IMG/VR virus record: IMGVR_UViG_3300015209_000003
Location: 1-35,065 of that record
Reading direction: 5' to 3' (one strand)
DNA: 35,065 nt
From: a virus
How positions within the stretch are numbered: the stretch's first letter is position 1; every line of letters begins with the position of its first letter. The position numbers and the translations under genes were made by a program. This document shows positions 14,621 through 23,044 of the stretch, piece by piece. The notes under the pieces are model-generated. The model was not told where the DNA came from. It searched no databases and saw only the letters and a list, made by a program, of their open reading frames with translations.

Positions 14621-14817
14621 CGGGCGGGCCGGTCGGTTTCCCACGGTGGTGTTCGCGCCGCGGCGTCGGCGGCCTGGCCGTGCTCGGGGCCGGCGTGGTC
14701 AGCGAGGTGATGGGCGCCGTCCAGGTCGGCGGCCGTTACCTGCAGCGCCATCTCGATCCGGGCGAGTTGGGTTTCGATCCGGTCGAGCCGCTCCAGGATG
14801 CGGCCATCGCCTCTCAT
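14617..14817 (-). CDS. Small coiled-coil protein
   Basis: 66 residues. It begins MRGDGRILERLDRIETQLAR, a short coiled coil, followed by LADHAGPEHGQ and a polar tail. ATGA-type overlaps on both sides. The paralogue at 34467-34673 keeps the same N-terminus but continues into a membrane segment. Function unknown; location suggests lysis or baseplate. Confidence 0.65.
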   Translation of the reverse strand: MRGDGRILERLDRIETQLARIEMALQVTAADLDGAHHLADHAGPEHGQAADAAARTPPWETDRPAR

Positions 14818-15506
14818 GTGCGGGCGACGATCACACCGATGAGAGCGACGACTCCGACCATGATCCCTACCAGCGTTCCGATGAGCGCGGCTGCGGCACT
14901 GATCGTCTGCCGTTGCTCCTGTGCGCCCTTCTTCGCTCCTTGCGCCTCGTCGAGTCTGGTCCCCATCGACGCGAACGAACCCTGGTTCCGCTTGTCGAGT
15001 TCTCCGACCTTCTCGGCTAGCTGGCTGATCCTGCCCTCGGCTTCGATCCGTGGCATCAGGTCCGCCAACATGCGTTGGAGTTCCGCGAGGGCGACATAGG
15101 TGGCGTCGGCCCTCTTCTCGATGCTCACCTCCGCCTTCAGGATGGCCTTCTCCGACGCGGCGAACGCGTTGGCGGTCGCCTTGTCCTTAGCCTCAAGCGC
15201 GGCACTCAAGGCCACCTCGCTCGCTGCGTGCCGCTCATCCAGCCTGGTGTTCAGATCTCCCAGCACCGAGTTGTAGAAGGTCGTGAAGTTGTGGAACTCG
15301 TCGGCCAGCCGTTTGTGGGACGCCTCGAGCGCCTTGGCGTGAGCAGTCGAGGCCAGCTCGTGTTCCCGCTCATGCGAGACCACGAACGCGTCGTGGACAT
15401 GGGAGTGGGAGTCGACGAACTGGGTGTGCAACGCCTTCGTGAACTGGACGACGGCGAGTTCAACGCCCGGGCTGTCGTCGTGGAACCGGTCGCCGGACGC
15501 GGTCAC
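14814..15506 (-). CDS. Long coiled-coil protein with C-terminal membrane anchor
   Basis: 230 residues from GTG at 15504-15506. The N-terminal 190 residues are His/Glu/Lys-rich and strongly helical (HEREHELASTAHAKALEASH), predicted coiled coil. A single C-terminal hydrophobic helix (LIGTLVGIMVGVVALIGVIV) ends in ART. The layout suggests a membrane-tethered rod, perhaps spanin-like or a lysis regulator, since it sits between the endolysin and the holin-like genes. Inferred. Confidence 0.65.
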   Translation of the reverse strand: MTASGDRFHDDSPGVELAVVQFTKALHTQFVDSHSHVHDAFVVSHEREHELASTAHAKALEASHKRLADEFHNFTTFYNSVLGDLNTRLDERHAASEVALSAALEAKDKATANAFAASEKAILKAEVSIEKRADATYVALAELQRMLADLMPRIEAEGRISQLAEKVGELDKRNQGSFASMGTRLDEAQGAKKGAQEQRQTISAAAALIGTLVGIMVGVVALIGVIVART

Positions 15507-15841
15507 AGGTCGTAGTCGCCGATGTTGCCGAACCCGGGCGGCGCCTGCCCGTACGGACTCCCCGCGTAGGTGGCGGCCTGGGTGGCGGGACCGGGTACTG
15601 CCCCCGGAGAGACCGGATTATGAGCCCGGCCCAGGACTTCCCTTTCCCGCACATCGACAGTACAGCGGCGGCGGCCGAGGGTCTCGTAGGCGCACACGGC
15701 CAGCAGGTAGGCCCTCGTCCCGTACTGGCGGATCGCCTGGGCCCTCTCCAGGCGCAAACCTTTCGGTGCCGCCATGAAGGCGCCCAGCGCCTCGCGGCTG
15801 GCACCGTTGTAGACGGTGGTGTCACGGCTCAACGCGGTCAT
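15503..15841 (-). CDS. Small late protein between endolysin and lysis genes
   Basis: 112 residues, ATGA overlap with the endolysin stop. The N-terminal half is helical (KGLRLERAQAIRQYGTRAYL) and the C-terminal half is Gly/Pro/Tyr-rich (YAGSPYGQAPPGFGNIGDYD), as in flexible virion-protein tails. No catalytic motif. Function unknown. Confidence 0.6.
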   Translation of the reverse strand: MTALSRDTTVYNGASREALGAFMAAPKGLRLERAQAIRQYGTRAYLLAVCAYETLGRRRCTVDVREREVLGRAHNPVSPGAVPGPATQAATYAGSPYGQAPPGFGNIGDYDL

Positions 15842-16716
15842 CGGAGCAGCTCGGGGACCGGCGTCGGCCGCGGGCCGGTCCCCGACCCGAACGGGAACAC
15901 TCCGCCGTCCTGGGTGAGGAGGGTGTATCCGGCGGGGCCGGCCGTGATCTGGCAGACGGGGGCGTTCAGCGGTGTGCCGCCGAGCGAGCCGTAGCCGATG
16001 GCGTCACCGAACGGGAATACGCCACCGTCTGCGGCGGCCAGCAGGTAGCCGTTACCGGTCGTGGTGGCGGCGGCGTCGACAACAGGCTTGTTCAGCGGCG
16101 TGCCCGCGAGCGACCCGTAGGCAGGAGCGTGGTCCGCGACGACAGAGCCGTCCGCACACACCCACCATCCACCCCCGGTCGGTCTCGGGCAGTAGGTGAC
16201 CGCGGGGGCGGAGAGCTTGCCCAAGTTCACGGTGGGTTCCTTAGGGGTGGTGGGCGGTGCGGTGCCGAGGACGCCGGCGGCCAGCTCGGCGGGTGAAGCG
16301 AGGATCTCGTAATGCATGGCGTCCTTGTTGCCGCTGTAGAACCCGCCCCAGCCGAACACCTGGGCGCCGCCGCCGGTCCGCAGGGCTAGGATCTCGGTGA
16401 CCATGCCCCGGGGCATGTCGGTCACCAGGCGGGGCCCGTAGGCGTTGGTGTCCCAGTTGACATCGCAGGCCAGGCCCATCGTGACCTTCGTCCCGGACCA
16501 GAACGTGAACGGTTCACCGTCGAAGTAGGCGTGGAGGCTGTAGCCGGTCCCGCCGGTGATGCGCCGGCAGTTGCAGGCGCCGGTGACGCCGGCCCGCGGG
16601 CGGTAACCCCACCGCTTGAAGACGGCGTCGAGGGCGATGTACGCGACGCGCATGGCGCCCGGGTGGGCGGTGCAGGGCGGCGCCCACAGCTGGCGCATCT
16701 GCTCGGTCGACCTCAC
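15838..16716 (-). CDS. Endolysin: M15-type peptidase with repeat domain
   Basis: 292 residues from GTG at 16714-16716 with GGAGG seven bases upstream. Residues about 20-155 form a D-Ala-D-Ala carboxypeptidase/L-Ala-D-Glu peptidase-like (M15) domain with zinc ligands His in TGYSLHAYF, Asp in ACDVNW and His in DAMHYEI. Residues about 175-285 contain repeats of the type GGVFPFGDAIGYGSLGGTPL, probably for cell-wall binding. It should cut peptidoglycan stem peptides at lysis. The frame has no signal peptide, so holin-dependent release is expected. Confidence 0.85.
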   Translation of the reverse strand: MRSTEQMRQLWAPPCTAHPGAMRVAYIALDAVFKRWGYRPRAGVTGACNCRRITGGTGYSLHAYFDGEPFTFWSGTKVTMGLACDVNWDTNAYGPRLVTDMPRGMVTEILALRTGGGAQVFGWGGFYSGNKDAMHYEILASPAELAAGVLGTAPPTTPKEPTVNLGKLSAPAVTYCPRPTGGGWWVCADGSVVADHAPAYGSLAGTPLNKPVVDAAATTTGNGYLLAAADGGVFPFGDAIGYGSLGGTPLNAPVCQITAGPAGYTLLTQDGGVFPFGSGTGPRPTPVPELLR

Positions 16717-16928
16717 TGTGAGGCCTCCACCCAGGCGGCATCGACAGCGTCGCCGTCGTCCGCGTCGATCGGGACCGGGTCGGCCTCGCCAGGCCGGAAT
16801 CCGGCGTCGAGCGCGGCCCGGACGCCGTCGAGGAACCCGGGCTGGTAGGCGGCGATGTCGGCCTTCCCGTTCGCGTCCGCGGCGCGCTCGGGGCCTTCGT
16901 GGTCGTGGGGTTCAGTGGCGTCGGGCAT
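16713..16928 (-). CDS. Small acidic protein upstream of endolysin
   Basis: 71 residues, ATG at 16926-16928, GTGA overlap with the endolysin start. Asp/Glu/Ala-rich, with a central YQPGFLDGVRAALDAGFRPG motif followed by an acidic tail. Similar acidic small proteins lie between tail and lysis genes in other actinophages; no function is assigned. Confidence 0.6.
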   Translation of the reverse strand: MPDATEPHDHEGPERAADANGKADIAAYQPGFLDGVRAALDAGFRPGEADPVPIDADDGDAVDAAWVEASQ

Positions 16929-16995
16929 CGGTCATCTCCGGTCTTTGGCGGTTGGGGCGCGAGCGTTCCGGCAGGGCGAAGAGCCGACGCGGAGG

Positions 16996-17526
16996 TCATC
17001 CGATGTTGAGCCGGGCGATGCTGAGCTCGGGGCTGAAGGATCCGACGGCGTTGACGTTGATGGCGGCGCCGCTGTTCTGGTAGGCGAGCAGCTCGACGTA
17101 GTCGCCTGCGGCCAGGCGGTAGATGGTCGCCGTGGCGACGGAGGTGTTGTTGGCTCCGTTCGGGTTGGTGTCCTGCTGTGCGACGGTGGCGCCGCCGTTG
17201 ACGCGGAGGATCGCGCTGCGTTGGGTGCCTCCGGCGGCGCCGGCGAAAACCAGGGAGCCCGCCAGGGCATAGGCACCCGCTGTGGGGGCCGTCAGCCTGG
17301 TGGGGGAACCGGTGTTGTGGATGGCGGTGTTGTCCTGGCGCTCGGCGTCAAGGACCAGCGGTGTGCTGACGGCATTATCGGCGAGCCGGTTCACGGTGCT
17401 GTAGGCCCGGCAGAACGGGGCGTTCCCGAGTTCCTGGAGGTTGAGCCGGACGTAGGTGTTGAGGCTGCCGGCGGTGACGACTTCACCGGTGATCCAGACG
17501 TGCCCGACCGGGTCGGTCCACGCCAC
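16996..17526 (-). CDS. Virion protein with 'DPVGHVWITGEVVTA' N-terminus
   Basis: 176 residues from GTG at 17524-17526, TAGTG junction with the upstream gene. The N-terminal signature TDPVGHVWITGEVVTAGSLN then NTYVRLNL is shared by many actinophage minor tail proteins. The remainder is a beta-sandwich, C1q/TNF-like pattern (AGAYALAGSLVFAGAAGGTQ, then YVELLAYQNSG). It probably forms a trimeric knob at the tail tip. Confidence 0.75.
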   Translation of the reverse strand: MAWTDPVGHVWITGEVVTAGSLNTYVRLNLQELGNAPFCRAYSTVNRLADNAVSTPLVLDAERQDNTAIHNTGSPTRLTAPTAGAYALAGSLVFAGAAGGTQRSAILRVNGGATVAQQDTNPNGANNTSVATATIYRLAAGDYVELLAYQNSGAAINVNAVGSFSPELSIARLNIG

Positions 17527-17936
17527 TAGCCCGGCACCCCGTTGGCGTCGTTCTCGGCCCGCAGGTCATCGATAGTTTCGGCCCAGGGCCGCCAGTTGCG
17601 GCTCCGGGGGTCGGGCCGCCGGGACAGGAGCGCCTCGGCCTCTGCCACTGTGTCCTCGTCGGGCCAGATGACAATCGTCCAGCCGGTGTCAACGTGGCAC
17701 TCCGCGCACCAGAGTCGTTGGTCGGTGCGGGCTGCGAGCTGAGCGCCGCCGCACGGGCAGAGCACCACCCAGCGGCCGTCATTCACCGCCGCGGCCACGG
17801 ACAGACCGGAGCGTTTGTCTTCGGGCGGCGGGGTGCAGATGGTGCCGGATGAGCGGATGTCGAGCCACGGCCCCCGGTGGGCCGCTGGGCGCCCCGGCAC
17901 GGCCGGGTAGACATCCTCGGCGGTGAGGATCGTCAT
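17526..17936 (-). CDS. Small zinc-ribbon protein in the tail operon
   Basis: 136 residues from ATG at 17934-17936, with AGGAGG upstream. A zinc-ribbon signature CPCGG ... WCAEC lies at about 70-90, followed by DTGWTIVIWPDEDT and a charged helix. Upstream in-frame extension overlaps the 808-residue tail protein and is rejected. Its role in virion assembly is unknown. Confidence 0.7.
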   Translation of the reverse strand: MTILTAEDVYPAVPGRPAAHRGPWLDIRSSGTICTPPPEDKRSGLSVAAAVNDGRWVVLCPCGGAQLAARTDQRLWCAECHVDTGWTIVIWPDEDTVAEAEALLSRRPDPRSRNWRPWAETIDDLRAENDANGVPG

Positions 17937-17956
17937 GATGTGCCTCCTGGGGGGGC

Positions 17957-20383
17957 TTAGAAGGCGAGGCGCGTGTTCACGCCGAGCTGAGATGTCCCGA
18001 GGACCCAGTACTGCTGGGCTTGGAACGGGGAGAGGGCGACGCTGGCGGTCCAGTCGGTGGCGGTCCACGTCTCGTCGACGCCCTCGACGAGGGTCGTCTG
18101 GTTGAGCGGGCTGCCGGGGATATCGGAGCGGGCGACGGCGGCCAGTTGGAGGAGGTCGAGGTCGAGGATCGCTTCGATCTGAGCGGGGGCCTCGCGGGGC
18201 CATAGCGTCAAAGCACGGACGACGAACGCCGGCTGGGCGTAGGTGGACAACTCGAAGTTGGCCCGGTCGAGGACCTCGCTGTCCTGGAGGATGGGCAGAC
18301 CGGTGAGGTCCCGGCTGCGGGGCCCGTAGGCGGTGCGGCTGGCCGCGTCGATGACCCGCACGGAGAGCCCGCCGGCCTTTGACGCGGTGACGACGTTGAC
18401 GATGTCGTCGGAGCCGTCGCTGAGGTCCGGGTCGGGCTGGAACGCCACCTGGCCGGCCATGTCGCCGAACGTGACGACGGGGTCGGCGTAAGGCCGCCCG
18501 AAGATCGACTTGCGGCTGACGAGGGTGACATCGCCGTCGCGGTCGACGTACAGCGCTCCGGACTCGGCCCGCTCGAGCGTTTGTAGGTAGGCGAGAGCGG
18601 TGCCGCCCAGGGCGGCTGCCGGTTGGATCTGGGAGGTGCAGGTGCCGTCGAGGTTGCGGGCGGCGGCGGCGATGCCGACAGTGTCGAGGATCCTCCCGGC
18701 CCGCACATTGGCGGTGTCGCCGGCCCACGCGGTCCCCGCGCAAGCCGCACGATGAGCGATGATCCGGGCGGCGGAGAGCACCGAGGCGTAGACAGCCACA
18801 TTGCCCATCGACGCGGCTGGGGGGGCCGATGACTGGATCAGCCCGACGCTTAGGCCGCCTTGGATCGTCGTGGTCCCTGCCACGGTCATGGTGGAGTAAG
18901 CACCGTCGATGATGAGGGCCCACAGGTTCCCGCTGCGGGTGACAGCCACGTGGTGGGGGAGCCCATCACCGATGGGCGGGCCGGCCACGGAGTAGAAGCC
19001 CGACGTGTCGTTGGTAACTGTCAGCAGACTGAGACCCGTGGAATGCTCGACGTTGAAACCGGGTGCGTCGAACACGTCGCCCACGAAAAATGAGTACAGC
19101 GACCGGGAGGCGACGGCATCGCACCCTCCGACTGTCGCCTCGATTGTGAAATCCGCGGTGGCGGGGAGCACGGTCGGAGCGAGCGTCAATGCGGACTTTT
19201 CGGTGCCCGGGGGGGAGTAGACGAGCGGCAGGCCCATCGTGGTCGCTTGGCTGCCGGCGACGAGGGCGGCGCCACCCAGGCGGGCATCGGGCCCGTAGAG
19301 GCCGGGGGAAGGGCTCGACGAGCCGAGGTCTGCGGCGGAGGTCGAGCCGGGCGACTCGGAGAGGGGCCACAGGTGGGTGGGCGTGTCGGCTGCGACTTCG
19401 AGGTCGTAGGCGGTGGCGGGGAGCTCGGTGGTGTTGAGGACGCGGAGCAGGTCGGAGGCTTGCGCGTCGACCCACGACGCCCGCCGGTCGGGCCAGCGGA
19501 TGGGGAAGCTGTGGAGGTGCCCGGTGAACCGGGCCGGCGTGCGGGCGCCTGCCTGCCAGGCGGGGGGCGTACCGGTCGGCCACGCCCCGACGCAGTCGAA
19601 CGTGGTGGCCTGCGCGCCGACCGGGGCCGCGGCGGTAACGAGGTGGTAAAGGGCCGCCTCAGCGAAACAGGCGCCGACCGGGGCGACAATGTCCGCGGCG
19701 GTCACTGTCACGTCGCCCGAGGTGGGGAGAGCGACCTCGGCGCCGCCGGTGAACGATGGCACCGCGGCGGCTCCTGCCGCGGTGTACCAGAGGAACCCGA
19801 TAGCGAGGCGTACGCCGGTGGTGGTGCACCGGGCCCTTACGCTCGCTGAGTAGGACCGGCGCGGGTCGACGGCGAACTGGGCCGTCGGTGTCGAGGCGCC
19901 CTGCTGGATGATGCTGGAGGCGGTACCGCCGGCGGCGGTGAAGGGGAACTCTCCGGATCCGGTGCCTTCGATGGGGCTGGTGGTGTTGAAGCCGCAGCCG
20001 GCCCAGGTGAGGCCGAGCTGGAAGTCGGAGTGGGCTTTGGCGATCAGGTTCCACTGGGCTCGGACCTGAACGGGCCGCATCGGTTTCAGCCACCCGACGT
20101 AGGGGCTGGAGGTGTTCCACGGGTTGAACCGGCCGTCGCTGTTGTCGAACCGGAAGTCGCAGGTGGCGGCCTCGAACACTTGGAGCTCATGCTGGCGGCC
20201 CCGGCTCGCCTTGGGGAGCTGGGCCACCAGCGACCGGTTCGGGCCGCATCGGGTCATCACCGTCCACTTGCCGGCGGTGACGACGCCGGAGGTGACCATC
20301 CCGCTGATGAGCCCAGGGTCGTCGAGTGGACTGTTCGCCCACGCCACCAGCACCGTCACGAGCGGAGCGACCGGCGCGGGCAT
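17957..20383 (-). CDS. Minor tail protein with central LamG-like domain
   Basis: 808 residues from ATG at 20381-20383, sharing a base with the tape-measure stop. The N-terminal part (ATCDFRFDNSDGRFNPWNTS) resembles siphovirus minor tail/hub proteins. Residues about 325-530 look like a concanavalin/LamG fold (ADFTIEATVGG, HHVAVTRSGNLWALIIDGAY) that would bind glycans. The C-terminal 270 residues return to a hub-like pattern (ILDLDLLQLAAVARSDIPGS). The lectin is apparently inserted into a tail-hub protein. Follows the tape measure as expected. Confidence 0.85.
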   Translation of the reverse strand: MPAPVAPLVTVLVAWANSPLDDPGLISGMVTSGVVTAGKWTVMTRCGPNRSLVAQLPKASRGRQHELQVFEAATCDFRFDNSDGRFNPWNTSSPYVGWLKPMRPVQVRAQWNLIAKAHSDFQLGLTWAGCGFNTTSPIEGTGSGEFPFTAAGGTASSIIQQGASTPTAQFAVDPRRSYSASVRARCTTTGVRLAIGFLWYTAAGAAAVPSFTGGAEVALPTSGDVTVTAADIVAPVGACFAEAALYHLVTAAAPVGAQATTFDCVGAWPTGTPPAWQAGARTPARFTGHLHSFPIRWPDRRASWVDAQASDLLRVLNTTELPATAYDLEVAADTPTHLWPLSESPGSTSAADLGSSSPSPGLYGPDARLGGAALVAGSQATTMGLPLVYSPPGTEKSALTLAPTVLPATADFTIEATVGGCDAVASRSLYSFFVGDVFDAPGFNVEHSTGLSLLTVTNDTSGFYSVAGPPIGDGLPHHVAVTRSGNLWALIIDGAYSTMTVAGTTTIQGGLSVGLIQSSAPPAASMGNVAVYASVLSAARIIAHRAACAGTAWAGDTANVRAGRILDTVGIAAAARNLDGTCTSQIQPAAALGGTALAYLQTLERAESGALYVDRDGDVTLVSRKSIFGRPYADPVVTFGDMAGQVAFQPDPDLSDGSDDIVNVVTASKAGGLSVRVIDAASRTAYGPRSRDLTGLPILQDSEVLDRANFELSTYAQPAFVVRALTLWPREAPAQIEAILDLDLLQLAAVARSDIPGSPLNQTTLVEGVDETWTATDWTASVALSPFQAQQYWVLGTSQLGVNTRLAF

Positions 20384-22083
20384 CAGGTGAAGCCGAGGCG
20401 GCGTCCGGTGGCGAGCCTCAGTAGTTCGTCGCGTGTGTAGCTGACCGTGGCACGGGCCACTTCGCGCCCGTCGATCGAGACGGGCACGACCAGGGTGACC
20501 GGCCCGGATCCGCCACCAGCGGCGAGCGGGGACACGGTCGCCCCCCGGGGGAGGTCGACGAGTTCGGGGCCGAGCTCGCCGACGACGCCGAGGCCTCGGC
20601 TGGTGATGGTGCCGCCCTTGGCCAGGTAGGGGATGTCGGGGACGCCGAGGGTGAAACCGTCGTAGCCGATAGGTCCGATCGAGAACCCGGGGATCTTGAA
20701 CTGCAGGCTGTTCCAGCCGCGGACGATGAAGTTGATCGCGGACCTGAAGGCATCGGCGATGCCGTCCCACATGCCGGCGGCGGCCCGCCCGATCCGCCCG
20801 GGTAGGCCTGTCACGAAGCCGACGAGATCCTCGATCCGGTCGTGGACCCAGTCTCGGGCGGTGCTGATCCCGCCGGTGATCATTCCCCACAGGCTGGCCA
20901 GGGCACCGGCGACCCGGCCGGGTAGGCCGGTGTAGAACCCGACCCAGTCGGATATCCTGTCGCCGATCCAGGTGACGACCGCGGCGAACGCGTCCTTGAT
21001 GGTGTCCCAGTTACGGGTGATGAACAGCACGGCCAGGCCGATCGGGCCGGTGAGGATGGCGAGCAGGAGCGGCCAGTTGGCGGTGACCCAGTCAACGACG
21101 CCGGAGATGACGGACTGGATGAGCCCGAAGGCGCCGTCGACGAGGTCACGGAACCAGCCGACGTTCTGGTAGGCGATGACGATGATGGCCACCAGAGCGA
21201 CGATGGCCAACACCACGAGCACGACCGGGTTGAGGGCCATGATCACGTTGAAGGCGGCTTGGACGACCGTCCACAGCTGGGTGACCTTGACGATCCCGGC
21301 GATCAGGGCGACGAGGCCGACGCCGACCATGATGACTTTCTGCATCCCCGGGCTCATGTTCGCGAACCAGCCGACGACCTTGGTCACCACATCGGTCAGC
21401 TTCGCGATGACAGGCACCAGTTTGGAACCGACGAGCTCCTGCAGTTCACCGAACTGGTTCTTCATGATCTCGGCTTTGCCGGCTGCGGTCTTGCCTTCCT
21501 TCTCCGCGAAGCCACCGACCTGGCCACGCAGGCCGCCCATCACCTGATCGAAGTTGCCGGCCAGGTCACCGGTGTCCTTGAATTTGATGCCCACCTCCGC
21601 CAGGGCCTTGCCCTTGCCGAGCATCGCCTTGCCGAGGGCGTCCGCGGCTTCAGGTAGGTCTTTACCGGTCTTGGCCGCGTAGTCCTGGAGGAGCGGTGTG
21701 AGCTGTTCGATCTGCCCGCCGGTGAGGCCGAACTGGGCGAGGACGGCCTGACCGGACTTGGTGGCGTCGTCGTCGAATCGTGTCTTCTTCGCCAGGCTGG
21801 TCGCGAGCTTCTCGAAGCTGGCCGTATTCGAGTCGGCCAAAGCGGGGAACCGGGCGAAGGCGTCTGTCAGCTTGGTGCTGGCCGCTTCGCTGTCCTTGAA
21901 CGCTCCGACCGAGTCCTTCCCGAACTTGAGGATCCCGGCGCCAGCGGCGAGCCCACCGAGCTTGCCGGCCAGGCCGCCGAGCTTCTTCCCGAAGCTGTCG
22001 CCGGCGTCGTCGGTGTCCTTGAACGCCTTCTGGGCGGATGTGGCGTCACCGAGGATCTCGATGACGAGGCTCTTGGTGCCCAT
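20383..22083 (-). CDS. Tail tape measure protein
   Basis: 566 residues, ATG at 22081-22083. The first 190 residues show the usual tape-measure features (SFGKKLGGLAGKLGGLAAGA; ALGKAMLGKGKALAEVGIKF) and MKNQFGELQELVGSKLVPVI. Several hydrophobic helices follow (LVALIAGIVKV, VVLVVLAIVALVAIIVIAY). A Gly-rich C-terminus holds GGTITSRGLGVVGELGPELV, a motif common at tape-measure ends. By the usual rule of 1.5 angstrom per residue the tail would be about 85 nm, short for a siphovirus. Confidence 0.93.
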   Translation of the reverse strand: MGTKSLVIEILGDATSAQKAFKDTDDAGDSFGKKLGGLAGKLGGLAAGAGILKFGKDSVGAFKDSEAASTKLTDAFARFPALADSNTASFEKLATSLAKKTRFDDDATKSGQAVLAQFGLTGGQIEQLTPLLQDYAAKTGKDLPEAADALGKAMLGKGKALAEVGIKFKDTGDLAGNFDQVMGGLRGQVGGFAEKEGKTAAGKAEIMKNQFGELQELVGSKLVPVIAKLTDVVTKVVGWFANMSPGMQKVIMVGVGLVALIAGIVKVTQLWTVVQAAFNVIMALNPVVLVVLAIVALVAIIVIAYQNVGWFRDLVDGAFGLIQSVISGVVDWVTANWPLLLAILTGPIGLAVLFITRNWDTIKDAFAAVVTWIGDRISDWVGFYTGLPGRVAGALASLWGMITGGISTARDWVHDRIEDLVGFVTGLPGRIGRAAAGMWDGIADAFRSAINFIVRGWNSLQFKIPGFSIGPIGYDGFTLGVPDIPYLAKGGTITSRGLGVVGELGPELVDLPRGATVSPLAAGGGSGPVTLVVPVSIDGREVARATVSYTRDELLRLATGRRLGFT

Positions 22084-22086
22084 AAG

Positions 22087-22240
22087 TCAGCCCTCCTCGG
22101 CGTCGGCGATGTCCTCGAGTGCGTCGAGGTATTCGTGGAGTTCGGGCATGGTCAGTCGGCCGACATCCCAGGGGTGCAGGTCGAAGTGGTACGACAGGCC
22201 GGGCCAGGCGCCGAGGAGCCTGGCCCTCAGCCTTCCGGGT
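22087..22240 (-). CDS. Tail assembly chaperone, C-terminal extension in the -1 frame
   Basis: A 47-residue open stretch (RLLGAWPGLSYHFDLHPWDV ... ADAEEG) begins where the first chaperone ends, one frame back, and stops at 22087 just before the tape measure. It has no plausible start codon of its own. This is the standard gpG-gpGT arrangement, made by -1 ribosomal frameshift. The -1 frame has a stop nine codons before the zero-frame TGA, so the slip must occur within about 22227-22260. CCCGGAAGG is the nearest candidate but is not a canonical heptamer. Confidence 0.7.
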
Positions 22241-22589
22241 CGTTGACCGCCGGGTCATCGACCTCGTCGTCGTCGTCGACGAGGTCGCATTCGAGGTCGT
22301 CGGGGCGGATCTGCTCCCACTCGCCGGCGAATGTGTTCCACGCCAGCCTGGGCTCGCCGTTGGCTCGTCGGGCCAGCCACCACAGCACCGCGACCGTGTC
22401 CTCCCCGATCCGTGTTTCGGACACCAGGAACTGGTCGAAGGGGATCCCGGTCCCCAGTCGGACCGCCATCTTCTCGTTGATGGTCAGCGTTGCCGGGAGC
22501 TCGAGCGTCCGGCCTTTCACGCTGATCCGGAACCGTTGGGTGGCCGCGGCCCGCTCGCGTGTCTTTCCGGGGCGGGGTGCTTTGGCCAT
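22227..22589 (-). CDS. Tail assembly chaperone (gpG-like)
   Basis: 120 residues from ATG, preceded by TAGGAGG. Basic N-terminus (RPGKTRERAAATQRFRISVK) and a very acidic end (DLVDDDDEVDDPAVNDPEG). Its place between tail completion/tube genes and the tape measure, with an overlapping -1 extension, identifies it as the short chaperone that coats the tape measure during tail assembly. Confidence 0.8.
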   Translation of the reverse strand: MAKAPRPGKTRERAAATQRFRISVKGRTLELPATLTINEKMAVRLGTGIPFDQFLVSETRIGEDTVAVLWWLARRANGEPRLAWNTFAGEWEQIRPDDLECDLVDDDDEVDDPAVNDPEG

Positions 22590-22597
22590 CGGGCCTC

Positions 22598-23044
22598 CTA
22601 GTTGGGGAACGCTTGGCGGGTGACCTCGTCGAGGGCCTCGGTGTACACGGTCCGGATCGCGCCCTCCAGGACGCTGATCGCCGGGTTGATGGCGTAGGGG
22701 CCCTCGCCGTCAGCGCCGGCCTTCCAGGCCGATCCGACCCACGGCTCGAACTGCTTGAACCGTTTGGCCCCAAAGAAGGCACCGAACGCGAACGGGATCG
22801 CCGAGGTTGGGCGTACTGCGATCGAAGCCTTCGCGGCGCTAGCGGACGCCCTGATCGCCGCGGCCGCTTTCCTCTGCGTCGGGGTAGCGGCCTGGGCCTG
22901 GCTTTGCGCCTCGGCCTGGACGAGCTTGGCGACGGTCAGCGCGGCCTTGCGGAGCTGCTTGGGGAGCTCCGCGTCGATCTGTTTCAGGTCGCGGGCCAGG
23001 TCCTTCAGACCTCGGACCTCTATGGCCCGCCCGCCGAGGGGCAT
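22598..23044 (-). CDS. HK97 gp10-like tail-completion protein
   Basis: 148 residues, ATG directly after the tail-tube TAA. The opening IEVRGLKDLARDLKQIDAEL then PKQLRKAA matches the HK97 gp10 family. Helical N-terminus and a Gly/Phe-rich C-terminal half (FAFGAFFGAKRFKQFEPWVG). It would act at the head-tail or tail-terminator interface. Its position after, rather than before, the tail-tube gene is slightly unusual. Confidence 0.75.
   Translation of the reverse strand: MPLGGRAIEVRGLKDLARDLKQIDAELPKQLRKAALTVAKLVQAEAQSQAQAATPTQRKAAAAIRASASAAKASIAVRPTSAIPFAFGAFFGAKRFKQFEPWVGSAWKAGADGEGPYAINPAISVLEGAIRTVYTEALDEVTRQAFPN

Noticed and set aside
17526-18923. 465-residue leftward frame
   Set aside because: The upstream two thirds are Arg/Pro-rich antiframe sequence over the 808-residue tail protein. 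The true start is the ATG at 17936 with AGGAGG.
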